Source of the DNA: Marisa cornuarietis
Taxonomy: Eukaryota; Mollusca; Gastropoda; Architaenioglossa; Ampullariidae
Length of the DNA stretch: 64,000 bases
NCBI GenBank assembly: GCA_004794655.1
Contig: SMMW01000634.1
Coordinates: 3,444,501-3,508,500 of the forward strand
Reading direction: 5' to 3'
Shown here: positions 54,595 to 64,000 of the stretch, in pieces
How positions within the stretch are numbered: the stretch's first letter is position 1
Layout: each line of letters begins with the position of its first letter
Program-made: the position numbers and the translations under genes
The notes under the pieces: model-generated
What the model saw: the letters and a program-made list of their open reading frames with translations, nothing else
What the model was told of the DNA's origin: nothing
Databases searched by the model: none

Positions 54595-55563
54595 TTCTTT
54601 ATTCACGAGAGTTGTGGGATAAACAAAGCATGCTTTTATCATCTAGCCCTCGTCCTGTACAGGGGGAAGAAAAAAAAACTTACTACTTAACTTATGAAAT
54701 AATAATAATAAGGTGTGGCATTAATATAAAGTATAGGGAAAACCTTACAAAAGTGGTAGTTATTAACTCTATTTACATGGATCCTGGAGTCAGGAAGCAT
54801 CTCAAAAGCTTTATAGCTTTGATTCTTAATGCAAGAATTAAGTGCGTGTTGCACACAAGGTTGCAAATAATCACAGAGCCTTGTCGCAACCCTCTCAAAC
54901 ATCTCCAAACAAACACACTAAGAGTATCGGAGAGAAAGAGTAATATTCGCTTTAAGCCCAGTCAGGCTAATAATATCCATACTAGATTTGCTGCAAACAT
55001 TACCTGAACATTAGTTAGACACACGACCTACCATGATCCTGTCCTCGGAAAAGCCAACTGCCACGTAGAAATCTTGACTCTCTGCTGTCAACTCGAAGGT
55101 GAAGAAGTCACCGCTGGACCTGTAGGACACAGCTGCTTGACAATCGTTGCCAGAACACGTGGCCTTGTTTGATCCAGGATACAGAAAGCAACCCTTGCTT
55201 GTCCCACACTCGTTCCAGTTTGGCAAACCTTGCAGAGTCGTTACTGGTGGAACCTGTCATCAAAAAAAAAAAAAAAAAAATGGCGTGAAAGAGTTATATC
55301 AGGTTTAATGTGAGAAAAAGTCATTGTATTTCATCGTTATAGTTCTGACTAAATCTTCCCAGCACATGCTGCGGACCGTCAGACCTTCAAATCAACTCCA
55401 GTAAACGAAATACTCATCAGTTAATATCTGATGCCTGTGCCCTATTACACGTTTCCATAAAACCACGAGTAAGCTCAGTTTAAACAGCACATTTGTTTTC
55501 TACTATTAGTCGATCTTTTACTCAATTTCCTGGTTATAAATATTATAAAAAGTGTTCTTAAAT

Positions 55564-55607
<44 letters not shown>

Positions 55608-58600
55608 ATTATTGAATAAGAGGAATTGCAATGCGAAAGCTGGTGCTCACTATGTTGGCAGGTGGCTGGATGTTGTTGTTACTCGATGTCTTCAGTGTCG
55701 CCATGATGTCGTACCAAATGACCGTCTTGTTCTCCACTACTGTCGCGCTGCATACAGTGAGATTGAAATTCATCACACACTGTATCCAGTACAATAATTG
55801 ATTACACGCTGTATACACTGAGACCGCAATTGAGTACAGGCTGTAATACAGTTACATCGTAATTAATGACACTCATTTTACAGTAAGATCGCAATTGATT
55901 ACACAAATAAACGCATTGCTGCTTCATACAAGTAGCTAGTTTGTACTGGAACAGGGGGAATAACAAGTGATGCCACATTGTCATTTTTAAAAGGAAGAAG
56001 AATAATAATCCAATTACTATATCAAATAGTTCGGTCATTTTTCATATAAACATGACTAAGACAAATATGAATAAAACGACAAGAACTCGAAAAGATGAAG
56101 TCAAACATAATTTGCATATTTTCGGTAAGGTCTTTGCTTACATCGATGAATTATCACTTACTGAAACACGATGTCACCTGCATTCTGGGAGGGTGCAGTC
56201 CATGTGCCATTCACAACGGTACGCGCCGTATTGTTGGCATGCCCCAGCATTTTCTGAAACATCAATAAGATCATCGTTTACAACAGTCTGAATACCTTAA
56301 CATGAAAAGTTTGATGCATTACAATTTTTGCTCATTGATTTACATCTTTTGTGGATACTCGTATTTATTTTGTAAACAGTTTGAGACTTCATCGAGTAGA
56401 CATTAGACTGATTTCCCACACCCTTACACTCACGTCGGATTTTGATCGAGAGATTCAAGTTTCCTGCCTATAATCAGGCTACACAATATTTCGTATGATA
56501 TCCTTGAACATTAAGTGTTATAGGAACTACGACAGTTCATAACCTAAAAGTCTTCAATGCTTCTGACAAAATTAAAACATTTATACAGTCATGTTACCAT
56601 GTATTGCACATAATTTACGGATGAATGTCTCCGTGCCTTATAATTTCATCTTAATTGTACTGCGTGTATCTGCAAAATCCCACTATCACCGTCTGTGCAA
56701 GATTTTGTGCAGGGAATATACAAACTAGGTTTGAACTTTCACATACCTAGGGTTTTTCTAACATACCTCAGGTTGTCCCAAACAACTGATGACTTTAGAG
56801 TCGCGATCGGTAGTATTGAAGGTACCAAGAAGTTCTTCCGGGTTACCCGAGCTGATCACTCGGCGGGCTGTAACTTGAAATCCTCGGAATGTATGGTCTA
56901 GTCTTGTTGCGATGATCTGGACTACAAATATGAAGAATGTTGTGATGGATAACTCTCTCCAGCGATGTTGAAAGGTATACATATAGCAAAGAATGTAATA
57001 TTGACAGTTACAGATAGAGTGAAGTAAATTTAGTGAAGCCAAAATATGGACTGTTATATATCATCCAGGACAGTTTAAAGAAAAGAGAGCCTATGACGCA
57101 CAGCAATTGCGTGTGGTCTGCGATAAATAAGCCCATAAATAAGCCCCTTTAGTAGATGTCTGGGACGAGTTTAAAACTCAAACCTAGAACACTTTGTTTT
57201 CAACTGAACGGGCTTCTAGGAATAATACAAATGAATCTTGTTGTTTGACAAATCAATATAAAATTAGTCAATAAGACAGATAGACAAGTATAGTGGGGAT
57301 ATGAACTGATAAATACATAAATGTGCTTCATTGACTTAACCGGTATATGACAACTGTCAATAAAAACACAAAACCTTCTTTGCTGCAGACAGCGCAGAAA
57401 TGATATTAATAAAAATTTAAATAAGAATGCTGTCGAAAAATCTCGTTTGAAAAAAAGTAAAAAGATCTACATGATAAAGAAATGAAATAATATAATATCT
57501 TTGAAACTTTTATATCTTTTGTGCCAAAGTGGATTTTCGTCACAGAGAAGCTGATGGGACAGACTTATTAAACCAAATTTTATCAAATCGCCATAGCAAC
57601 CTGTGAGCTTCGTTTCTTGGTCGTGGCCTTCTTTAGAATTTGTGAGAAGGGCTTATGATGAACTCCGCCTGGAAACCCCCCGGGTAACCTGCCGGTCCCA
57701 AGCCCGGATGAAGGAGGAGGGTTGGGCGTGGGGTTAGCAACCCCACCCTGTAAAACAACCCTTGCTACAGAAACTACAACTACAACACTACCACAACGAG
57801 AGCCTGGACAGGAAGATCCCTCTTTGGAGGGGCCTATGACGCGTGCTGGCGAAAGCCTTCGGGAAGTCAGCTCGCCGACCTATCTTCTTACGGCCAAGGC
57901 AAAAACCAGGATAGGGACCTGGAACATCAGAACCCTATACGAGAGAGGGAAATCAGCTCAGGTAGCACAGGAGATGAAGAACTATGGCATCAAGCTCCTT
58001 GGCCTGTGCGAGACCAGATGGAATGGTAGCGGTCAGACCAGACTCTCGTCAGGAGAGACTATCATCTACTCTGGACATGAAGACCCTGACCATGACCACT
58101 CACAAGGAGTAGCAGTATTGATGACACAGGAACCTGCAAGGGCACTAATATCATGGGAACCAGTTTCGCCACGACTCATGGCAGCTCGGTTCAACTCCAA
58201 AGGAAGAAAGATGACCATCATCCAGTGCTATGCACCTACCAACGCAGCAAAAGAAGAGGAGAAGGAGGACTTTTACAACTCCCTACAAGCGCTGGTTGAT
58301 CGTACTCCAAGACGAGACCTGAAGATCATCATGGGCGACATGAATGCCAAAGTTGGAGATGAAAACACGGACAAAGAACACATAATGGGAAAGCACGGTG
58401 TGGGCAACTGCAATGAGAATGGTGAGCTGTTCACAGACTTCTGCTTGTTTAATGACCTTGTAATCGGAGGCACAGTCTTTCCTCACAAAACCATCCACAA
58501 GACCACCTGGACTTCACCAGATGGAAAGACAGAAAACCAGATCGATCACATCACCATTAATCGACAGTTTAGAAGAAGTCTGCTGGATGTCAGGGTAAGG

Positions 58601-61600
58601 CGTGGTGCAGATGCAGCCTCAGACCACCACCTGCTTGTAGCAACTTTGAAGATAAAGCTGAGGTCCTTCCATGAGTCATCAGACAGACCACACCACAAAT
58701 TCAACGTGCAGTTTCTTAGAGATCGCAGGAAGCAAGAAGAGTTCAACTGTGAAGTCAAAAACAGGTTTGAGGCACTGGAGAGACTCTTTGAAGAAACAGT
58801 GGCCAACCACTGGACAGGATTACAGGAGACCTGGAAGGCCGCCTGCAAACGGGTTCTGGGAAAGAAACAGAAACAACACAAGGAATGGCTGAGCATAGGG
58901 ACCTGGAAAAAGATAGAGGAAAGGAAAGAGCTGAAGCAGAAGATCAGCCAGTGTCAAGACCAGCAGGAAAAAGAAGAGCTCAGAGCAAAGTACTGGGAGA
59001 TGAACCGAGAAGTGAAGAAGAGTGCAAGAGGCGACAAGAGACAGTTCGCACACAGGATGACAGAAGAGGCAGAACAAGCAGCTGGGCAAAATAACATGAA
59101 AAGACTATACGAAATTACAAGAACTCTGTCAGGACGGAAAAACATCAATGCATGCAGGCCAGTAAAAAATAAAAATGGCAACGTCATTACTGGGGATGCA
59201 GAACAAAGATCTCGCTGGGCAGAACATTTTAAAGAAATACTGAACCGGCCACCACCAGCAACAATTTTGGACATTGCCCCAGTCACCGAGCAACTCCAGG
59301 TGAACACCAACCCACCAACCAAGGCAGAAATCATCAAAGCCATCAAGTCTCTGAAAACTGGTAAGGCTACAGGCCCAGATGGCATTCCTGCAGAGGCACT
59401 CAAGGCGGATCCAACAGCCGCAGCAGAGATGCTACACCCCCTGCTGCAGAAAATTTGGACGCAGGAGCAAGTTCCAGCAGACTGGAAACTTGGCTATCTG
59501 GTAAAGCTACCCAAGAAAGGTGACCTTACCCAGTGCAGCAACTGGCGTGGGATTATGCTACTGTCCATTCCCAGCAAGGTGCTGACCAGAATCATGCTGG
59601 ACAGACTGAAGAATGCCCTAGACAAGAGACTGCGGCAAGAACAGGCAGGCTTTCGGCAGGGTAGATCATGCACAGACCATATTGCTACACTGCGAATCAT
59701 TATTGAACAGTCCATCGAATGGCAGTCCCCACTATACATGACATTTGTGGACTTTGAGAAGGCATTTGACTCCGTAGACAGAGAGACCATCTGGAAGTTG
59801 ATGCAGCACTACGGATTTCCACCAAAGTTCATTGCCATCATCCAACAGCTGTATGAGGACCCGACATGCCAGGTGATCCACAATGGGAAGCTGACGGACC
59901 CCTTTGCAGTGAGGACTGGAGTAAGGCAAGGTTGCATGCTCTCGCCGACAATCTTCCTGATCGTCATAGACTGGATCATGAGAAGAACAACCTCTAACAG
60001 CAACACAGGCATTCAATGGACCTTTGCCATGCAACTTGAAGATCTCGACTTTGCAGACGACATCAGCCTGCTGTCCCACAAGCAACAACATGCACAGACA
60101 AAGCTCACTCGGCTCTCAGAAGAAGCAGCGACAACTGGCCTGACAATCAACATCAAGAAGACAGAGGTAATGCGGATCAACAACAAGCAAGAAGCCCCAC
60201 TTCAGCTACACGGGGAATGTATTACAGAGACTGACCGCTTCACCTACCTAGGCAGCATAGTCACCAAAGATGGAGGTGCTGATGAAGATGTAAGAAGCAG
60301 AATAAATAAAGCCAGGCAAGCATTCCACATCCTGCGACCCATCTGGAATTCCAAGGCACTATCTCAACATACCAAGATCCGCATCTTTCATACGAACGTA
60401 AAATCTGTCCTTCTATATGGGTCTGAGACATGGCGTGTAACAAACAACATCACCAGGAAGATTCAAACATTCATAAACAGATGTCTGCGGCACATTTTCA
60501 ACATCAGATGGCCCGAGAGAATCTCCAATGCATACCTGTGGGAGAGAGCCAACCAGAAACCTGCCAGCCAAGACATCAAGAAGCGAAAGTGGGGCTGGAT
60601 CGGCCACACCCTGCGAAAGCCGGCCGAAAATCTAACACGACAAGCTCTGGACTGGAACCCACAGGGGAGACGCAGGGTTGGGAGACCCAGACAGACGTGG
60701 AGAAGATCGGTCCACGGCGAGGCGGAGGCAGCTGGAATGACATGGACCCAACTGGGGAGGGAGGCCCAGAACCGGGTTCGCTGGCGTGGTGTAGTTGCAG
60801 CCCTATGCTCCACTGGGGGTGAAATGGAATAAGAAGAAGATTAATGGGTGATGCGTGGTCGTGTGTGTGGTACTAAGAATGACACTAACCAGAAGAGACA
60901 AGAAAAAAAAAACAGCTGACAGGTATCTTCATTGGAATCTTCTACTAGAGCCAGAGGTTCAGATTTCTAGGCGGATCAACTTTTTGATGTTTTGTTGTGG
61001 CACTAAAATCCTGCGTTCGATGTTTTAGACCTGATTAACATGTCTGCTGCTAGCGATGGATAGAACTTAATTAAAAGATTTTCATGTCCAAGTAAATGAA
61101 TATGCTGTTCAACTGAGCTTGAAATATTTCAACCGTTTTCATGTATATAATCTGCGTTAGGCTAAGTTAATAGGTAATCTTTAAGACAGGCTTTGATTTT
61201 ATCGAAGTTTTCTTTAAGTTTCTAAATGAAAGGTTATATAAAATTAACGAAAAGAGATAGACGAACAATTTAAATTGATAATGATAGATCAAACTGTGTA
61301 GAAAAGAAACGTATCTACCTTTTGTTTGCTTAAAAACACACTTTTGTGGTATTCCTGACAGAAAATGCCAGGATAACGAGCAGTCACAAAAACTTTATAA
61401 AGGTTTTCCGAGCCCCCCAAAAATAAATAAAAACATAAGGGAGGAAACTACTACTGTACTACTACTACTGGAAATCGTCTACCACGATTCCCTCCCTTGA
61501 AATGACAGGAAGTCAAAAGGTTTTTTTTTTTAATGGAAAGTTCGAGAGTCGAAGCACGTTGTGTCTCACTTTGACATGGATTTTTACTTCAACAACCGCA

Positions 61601-62413
61601 AAGGAGAAGAAAATAGTAAGTAATATTAAAATTCTAATGTATATTCTATTAAAAAATATGTTTGTTTAGTACTTTATGTCTGTATATATTGTGTAAATAC
61701 TTATTTTGTTAATATCCGATCGGCGATTTCCAAAAGTTCTAAAGCGCGTACAGTCGTAATCTTTCATTTGATTTTAATACTCGAAGACAAAATCTATGTA
61801 TCTTAAAATTTATACCAAGTGAATGTTTTAAAAATTCTCTTTAGAATGGTGTATTACTGATGGTTGTCTTTACTGTAGGTTAATAAATATAAATTTTCAA
61901 AGCTGCCGGTCGAACTTTCTATCCCGGGTATTTGCTACGCATTTTCAAAACAGAAAGACAGGTACCGTGGGAACACGCAGAAAATTACTGTCAGACGTAA
62001 AAACTACGACATAAAAAGAAGATCAATTGATAGAAAAATGAATCAACTATCGAATTCATAATTTTTTTATCCAAAACAACGCATTTTAAAACGTAAAAAA
62101 ATAGAAGAAAGCCGCGGGCGAATTATACCGGGCGGAAACCAACCGTTGACCGAGCTACGCGGGTGAATTATACCGCGCGGTCGCGAATGGGTTAAAGATA
62201 ATGCCCTCTAAAACTGTTAAGACAACCAACTGAATATACACACTATTTTAGGAAGCATACCTGTGATTTGCTGTCCAGGTGTATAAGTAGTTGCTGAAAG
62301 ACGAAGCTGGAAGGGCGGCGTTCCTGTTTGAATGTCACTTGAATGTTTTGGGTAGAGGGTAAGACAGGTGCTGCTTGGTGGCCCATGTGGATAAGCTCCA
62401 GATTTCCACAATA
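52260..62413 (-). CDS. Reeler-DOMON surface protein, gene B (5' end missing)
   Basis: Exons in order: 62413-62261 (or 62395-62261), 56921-56767, 56253-56162, 55747-55651, 55253-55032, 54385-54284, 53361-53196, 52414-52260. All junctions are phase-consistent. Reeler landmarks are AYPHGPPSSTCLTLYPKH, TFRGFQVTARRV and NGTWTAPSQNAGDIVF. The DOMON exon has CGTSKGCFLYP, NDCQAAVSY and FYVAVGFSEDRIM, joined to GDDQVVICTALPGHQ. YYLFLAWG closes the fold. The last exon ends SGADPILTGASALITSAFFLAVWSLLKH: a small-residue patch then a hydrophobic end, like a GPI-attachment signal. Cytochrome b561 helices are absent. The signal-peptide exon was not found in the window and may lie beyond 64000. Intron 1 (5.3 kb) contains an antisense LINE and a TTAA-flanked repeat. 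Exon lengths 155, 92, 97, 222 and 166 equal those of gene A. Confidence 0.78.
52776..52836 (-). mobile_element. SINE 3' end fragment, family 2
   Basis: Contains TATAGCGCC...GCTCATGGCGCTTTACAAA, matching the 3' domain of the SINE at 62530-63114 (TATAGCGC...GGCTCACCGCGCTTTACAAA). It has no tRNA-like head, so it is 5'-truncated. It lies in a gene B intron next to a (CA)n run (52854-52894). Confidence 0.55.
52854..52894 (+). repeat. (CA)n microsatellite
   Basis: About 20 CA units in a gene B intron. Confidence 0.95.
54557..54593 (+). repeat. (AAT)n microsatellite, possible LINE tail
   Basis: About 12 AAT units followed by TTTCTTTATTCACGAGAGTTG. That start resembles the 3' ends of CR1/L2-type LINEs here, so the run could be the tail of a degraded minus-strand element extending to about 54980. 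No RT motif was recognised. Confidence 0.6.
55565..55605 (+). repeat. (CA)n microsatellite
   Basis: About 20 CA units in a gene B intron. Confidence 0.95.
57600..60846 (+). mobile_element. Intact RTE-like non-LTR retrotransposon
   Basis: In gene B intron 1, antisense to the gene. It has a short 5' leader (CCCCCCGGGTAACC...GGGTTGGGCGTGGGGTTAGC), a single 1036-codon frame and a short 3' end with GAAGAAGATTAAT just after the stop, consistent with a short repeat tail. The lack of frame breaks points to a recent insertion. The 5' boundary and target duplication could not be fixed by eye. Confidence 0.8.
57722..60832 (+). CDS. LINE endonuclease-reverse transcriptase, intact
   Basis: One open frame of up to 1036 codons; the first triplet is TTG, so translation may begin at a later ATG such as that in GPMTRAGESL. 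The N-terminal AP endonuclease has IGTWNIRTLYERGK, LGLCETRWNGSG, QCYAPT, IIMGDMNAKVGD, DHITINRQFRR and DAASDHHLLV. A coiled, lysine-rich linker follows (residues about 370-470). Reverse transcriptase has KTGKATGPDGIPAEAL, WRGIMLLSIPSKVLTRIML, QAGFRQGRSCTDHIATLR, FVDFEKAFDSVDRET, GVRQGCMLSPTIFLIVIDW and LDFADDISLLSH. The C-terminus has WGWIGHTLRKP and GRRRVGRPRQTWRR. All catalytic residues are present. The protein type resembles RTE-related elements widespread in invertebrates; the clade is tentative. A function in retrotransposition is inferred from the family. Confidence 0.85.
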   Translation: MGVGLATPPCKTTLATETTTTTLPQREPGQEDPSLEGPMTRAGESLREVSSPTYLLTAKAKTRIGTWNIRTLYERGKSAQVAQEMKNYGIKLLGLCETRWNGSGQTRLSSGETIIYSGHEDPDHDHSQGVAVLMTQEPARALISWEPVSPRLMAARFNSKGRKMTIIQCYAPTNAAKEEEKEDFYNSLQALVDRTPRRDLKIIMGDMNAKVGDENTDKEHIMGKHGVGNCNENGELFTDFCLFNDLVIGGTVFPHKTIHKTTWTSPDGKTENQIDHITINRQFRRSLLDVRVRRGADAASDHHLLVATLKIKLRSFHESSDRPHHKFNVQFLRDRRKQEEFNCEVKNRFEALERLFEETVANHWTGLQETWKAACKRVLGKKQKQHKEWLSIGTWKKIEERKELKQKISQCQDQQEKEELRAKYWEMNREVKKSARGDKRQFAHRMTEEAEQAAGQNNMKRLYEITRTLSGRKNINACRPVKNKNGNVITGDAEQRSRWAEHFKEILNRPPPATILDIAPVTEQLQVNTNPPTKAEIIKAIKSLKTGKATGPDGIPAEALKADPTAAAEMLHPLLQKIWTQEQVPADWKLGYLVKLPKKGDLTQCSNWRGIMLLSIPSKVLTRIMLDRLKNALDKRLRQEQAGFRQGRSCTDHIATLRIIIEQSIEWQSPLYMTFVDFEKAFDSVDRETIWKLMQHYGFPPKFIAIIQQLYEDPTCQVIHNGKLTDPFAVRTGVRQGCMLSPTIFLIVIDWIMRRTTSNSNTGIQWTFAMQLEDLDFADDISLLSHKQQHAQTKLTRLSEEAATTGLTINIKKTEVMRINNKQEAPLQLHGECITETDRFTYLGSIVTKDGGADEDVRSRINKARQAFHILRPIWNSKALSQHTKIRIFHTNVKSVLLYGSETWRVTNNITRKIQTFINRCLRHIFNIRWPERISNAYLWERANQKPASQDIKKRKWGWIGHTLRKPAENLTRQALDWNPQGRRRVGRPRQTWRRSVHGEAEAAGMTWTQLGREAQNRVRWRGVVAALCSTGGEME
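61167..62195. mobile_element. TTAA-flanked non-autonomous element, copy 2
   Basis: Inverse-orientation relative of 8755-9811 over about 1 kb, with TTAA at 61167-61170 and 62192-62195. The right end on the minus strand reads TTAACCCATTCGCGACC and carries ACCGCGCGGT, a palindrome. A related block (GCGGGCGAATTATACCGGGCGG) is repeated nearby. The terminal sequences differ more from copy 1 than the interior does. It lies in gene B intron 1. Confidence 0.55.
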
Positions 62414-62529
62414 CTGCTGATATGAGTTTAAAGGTCCCTGGTTAAAGATCTAGTAGGGTGCACTTTTTTTTCCTTATAACGCTTCATAATCTCTGTACAA
62501 CATACTATTTCCCTTCCATTCTTGAGACA

Positions 62530-63114
62530 TAATAATAATAATAATAATGTGAGCTTTTATAGCGCAGTTTCCCAGCAAAAACCAGGCTCACCGCGCTTTA
62601 CAAAGAAAAATCTGTCAACAAGAAAAGAGAGAAAAGTGCCCTTGAAGCAACCAGCAAAAAATTAAAATTCATAAGGGTAATTTCAACACACACGTGGACA
62701 AATAGACACACGGACACGTCAACATGAATAGAAACATGCATAGGTTTCTCTACATCGTTTCACATGTACAGATAACTTTTCTCACACATGCACATGCTTG
62801 TGTGCATAGACATTCCCCTAGAAACATCAAGGTGTACATAAGGAGGTCAAAGTCGTGATGTCACGAGAAAGTCTTGCATAGCGGAAGCATATCCCCGTAC
62901 AATGGGTGCTTTAGTGGGAAAGTGCTTCCACCTAGAGGTGATTTCGCACTATATGGGAGGAAGTGGGAAGTGAAAGAAACGGGACTCCCAGAGAAAACCC
63001 CCGATGGCCGGCCCTGCAAACAGTTGTCACAATTAGAGTGTCCCGATACTAGATTTGAACCCTGAGCCTCTCTCAGGACAAGCTAGTGTCTTAACCACTA
63101 CACTACCAGGCGCC
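62530..63114 (-). mobile_element. tRNA-derived SINE, family 2
   Basis: On the minus strand it begins GGCGCCTGGTAGTGTAGTGG, with A box TAGTGTAGTGGTTAAGAC (plus 63088-63105) and B box GGTTCAAATC (plus 63052-63061). About 500 bp of body follow. The 3' domain GCGCGGTGAGCC...GCGCTATAAAAGCTCAC is followed by (ATT)n at 62530-62549. Spacing and boxes are those of an RNA polymerase III promoter from a tRNA. The tail region is shared with 52776-52836. Confidence 0.78.
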
Positions 63115-63676
63115 ACTAACCCATGTACACTCCTGACATATGCGCCGTATATCTCCAGAATGAAAAGTGTGTATTCACACAGAAATTTTATCTTTCTCTG
63201 AGCATTACCCAGTCATTAGAAAAAACCTACACCCCACTAGACCTTTAAAGAGCACTAATTAAAGTAAACCAAGGAAGATGTACCAGCTTTAGTCAGGACT
63301 GGGGCTTAGGCATAAACATAACACTCGTCTTCCTTGAAGTTGTCAGAAACAGAATTTTTAACAATACATTTTTCATATAAAATGGTATATAAAAGTGGAA
63401 ACAGTGACCGGGAGGCCTCCCCTCGCTCACACAAGCTGTTTTGTTGTGAAGAGTCAGTGGTGATGTGACATCGCAGACATGAGAATGCTCTTCTCTACAA
63501 ACATCATCCGCAAACCGGCCTGGTAGCCGTGAGGTACAAACACCAATAATGGCAGCACATCAGTTGAGCAAACACTCCTGCCCTTCTTAAGGTGACATTC
63601 CGAGCGATATGGTAGAGGGTTTATGAAAGCCAGGACGCCCGTTCCCACACACACACGAACACACTTGCAAATGCTC

Positions 63677-63737
<61 letters not shown>

Positions 63738-64000
63738 TAAGATCTGTTTTCTGCTTGGGTGTATCTTAGTTTCCTTCTACTGGCAGCACAGTCTTGGGGA
63801 AATAACCGTTATTTTTTTTAAAGCACAAAAAAGAAAGAAAAAAGGGATGGGGAAGAAAGAAACTCTGACCTTTGAGATCTGAATGCTATTATTAGTCGCA
63901 GGAGAGTAGCAGAATAAACGGGAAGAGTTATGTCTTACCGCAGTTAATTATCGAAACTGATTCAGGAAGCTACTTGAAACAATTATCCAGATTAGTCCAT
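63115..64000. other. Window end without recognised gene
   Basis: Contains a (CA)n run at 63678-63734 and otherwise AT-rich sequence. I searched the minus strand for a short signal-peptide exon of gene B ending in phase 1 and found none that convinced me. Confidence 0.35.
63678..63734 (+). repeat. (CA)n microsatellite
   Basis: About 28 CA units. The minus-strand Cys/Val frame across it is an artefact. Confidence 0.95.

Noticed and set aside
54687..54908. Possible LINE C-terminus next to the (AAT)n run
   Set aside because: No RT or cysteine-histidine motif seen; only the adjacent tail-like repeat hints at a LINE, so mentioned there only.
52260..62413. Genes A and B as one long gene
   Set aside because: Gene B has its own stop after a hydrophobic tail, and gene A has a separate Reeler start; repeated domain order fits two genes.
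63454..63735. Cys/Val repeat frame near the window end
   Set aside because: Product of a (CA)n microsatellite; also checked as a gene B signal exon and found unconvincing.

Overview
This is a eukaryotic, metazoan window, most likely from a mollusc or another lophotrochozoan. It has widely spaced GT-AG exons, tRNA-derived SINEs, and dense nested transposons of several classes. No bacterial-style gene organisation is present. The phylum is an inference from the transposon mix and gene structures; no sequence search was possible.

Three host loci, holding four genes, can be assembled from splice sites with matching reading phases. (1) A twelve-exon coiled-coil gene on the minus strand (5205-14548) matches CCDC125. 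(2) Head-to-head with it, 179 bp away, a three-exon plus-strand gene (14728-23504) encodes mitochondrial ribosomal protein L43. The two share a short GC-rich region with a TCTCGCGAGA palindrome and an ETS-type CCGGAAG site, the look of a bidirectional housekeeping promoter. (3) Two paralogous minus-strand genes, A (25020-35936) and B (52260-62413, 5' end not found), encode secreted or surface proteins with an N-terminal Reeler domain, a DOMON domain and a hydrophobic C-terminal tail. No cytochrome b561 domain is seen. Five of their eight comparable exons have identical lengths, so they are tandem duplicates.

Most of the rest is mobile DNA. A hAT element with a perfect 8-bp target duplication lies at 706-4345. 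A TTAA-flanked repeat of about 1 kb occurs twice in inverse orientation, in a CCDC125 intron and in gene B intron 1. The second MRPL43 intron holds a CR1/L2-like LINE, itself split by a Harbinger-like DNA transposon with 27-bp terminal inverted repeats and an internal minisatellite. A truncated relative of that LINE sits in a gene A intron. Between genes A and B lie a 3.5-kb internally deleted LTR element (36725-40216) and an older LINE (about 40890-50970). That LINE was interrupted by a full-length Ty3/Gypsy-type element (42078-50216) and by a SINE. An intact RTE-like LINE with a 1036-codon frame lies antisense in gene B intron 1.

The most notable object is the 42078-50216 retrotransposon. 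It has one uninterrupted gag-pol frame, near-identical 1.54-kb LTRs, a 5-bp target duplication and an alanine-tRNA-like primer site. Its integrase lies upstream of reverse transcriptase, the unusual Gmr1-type domain order. It looks young and possibly still competent.
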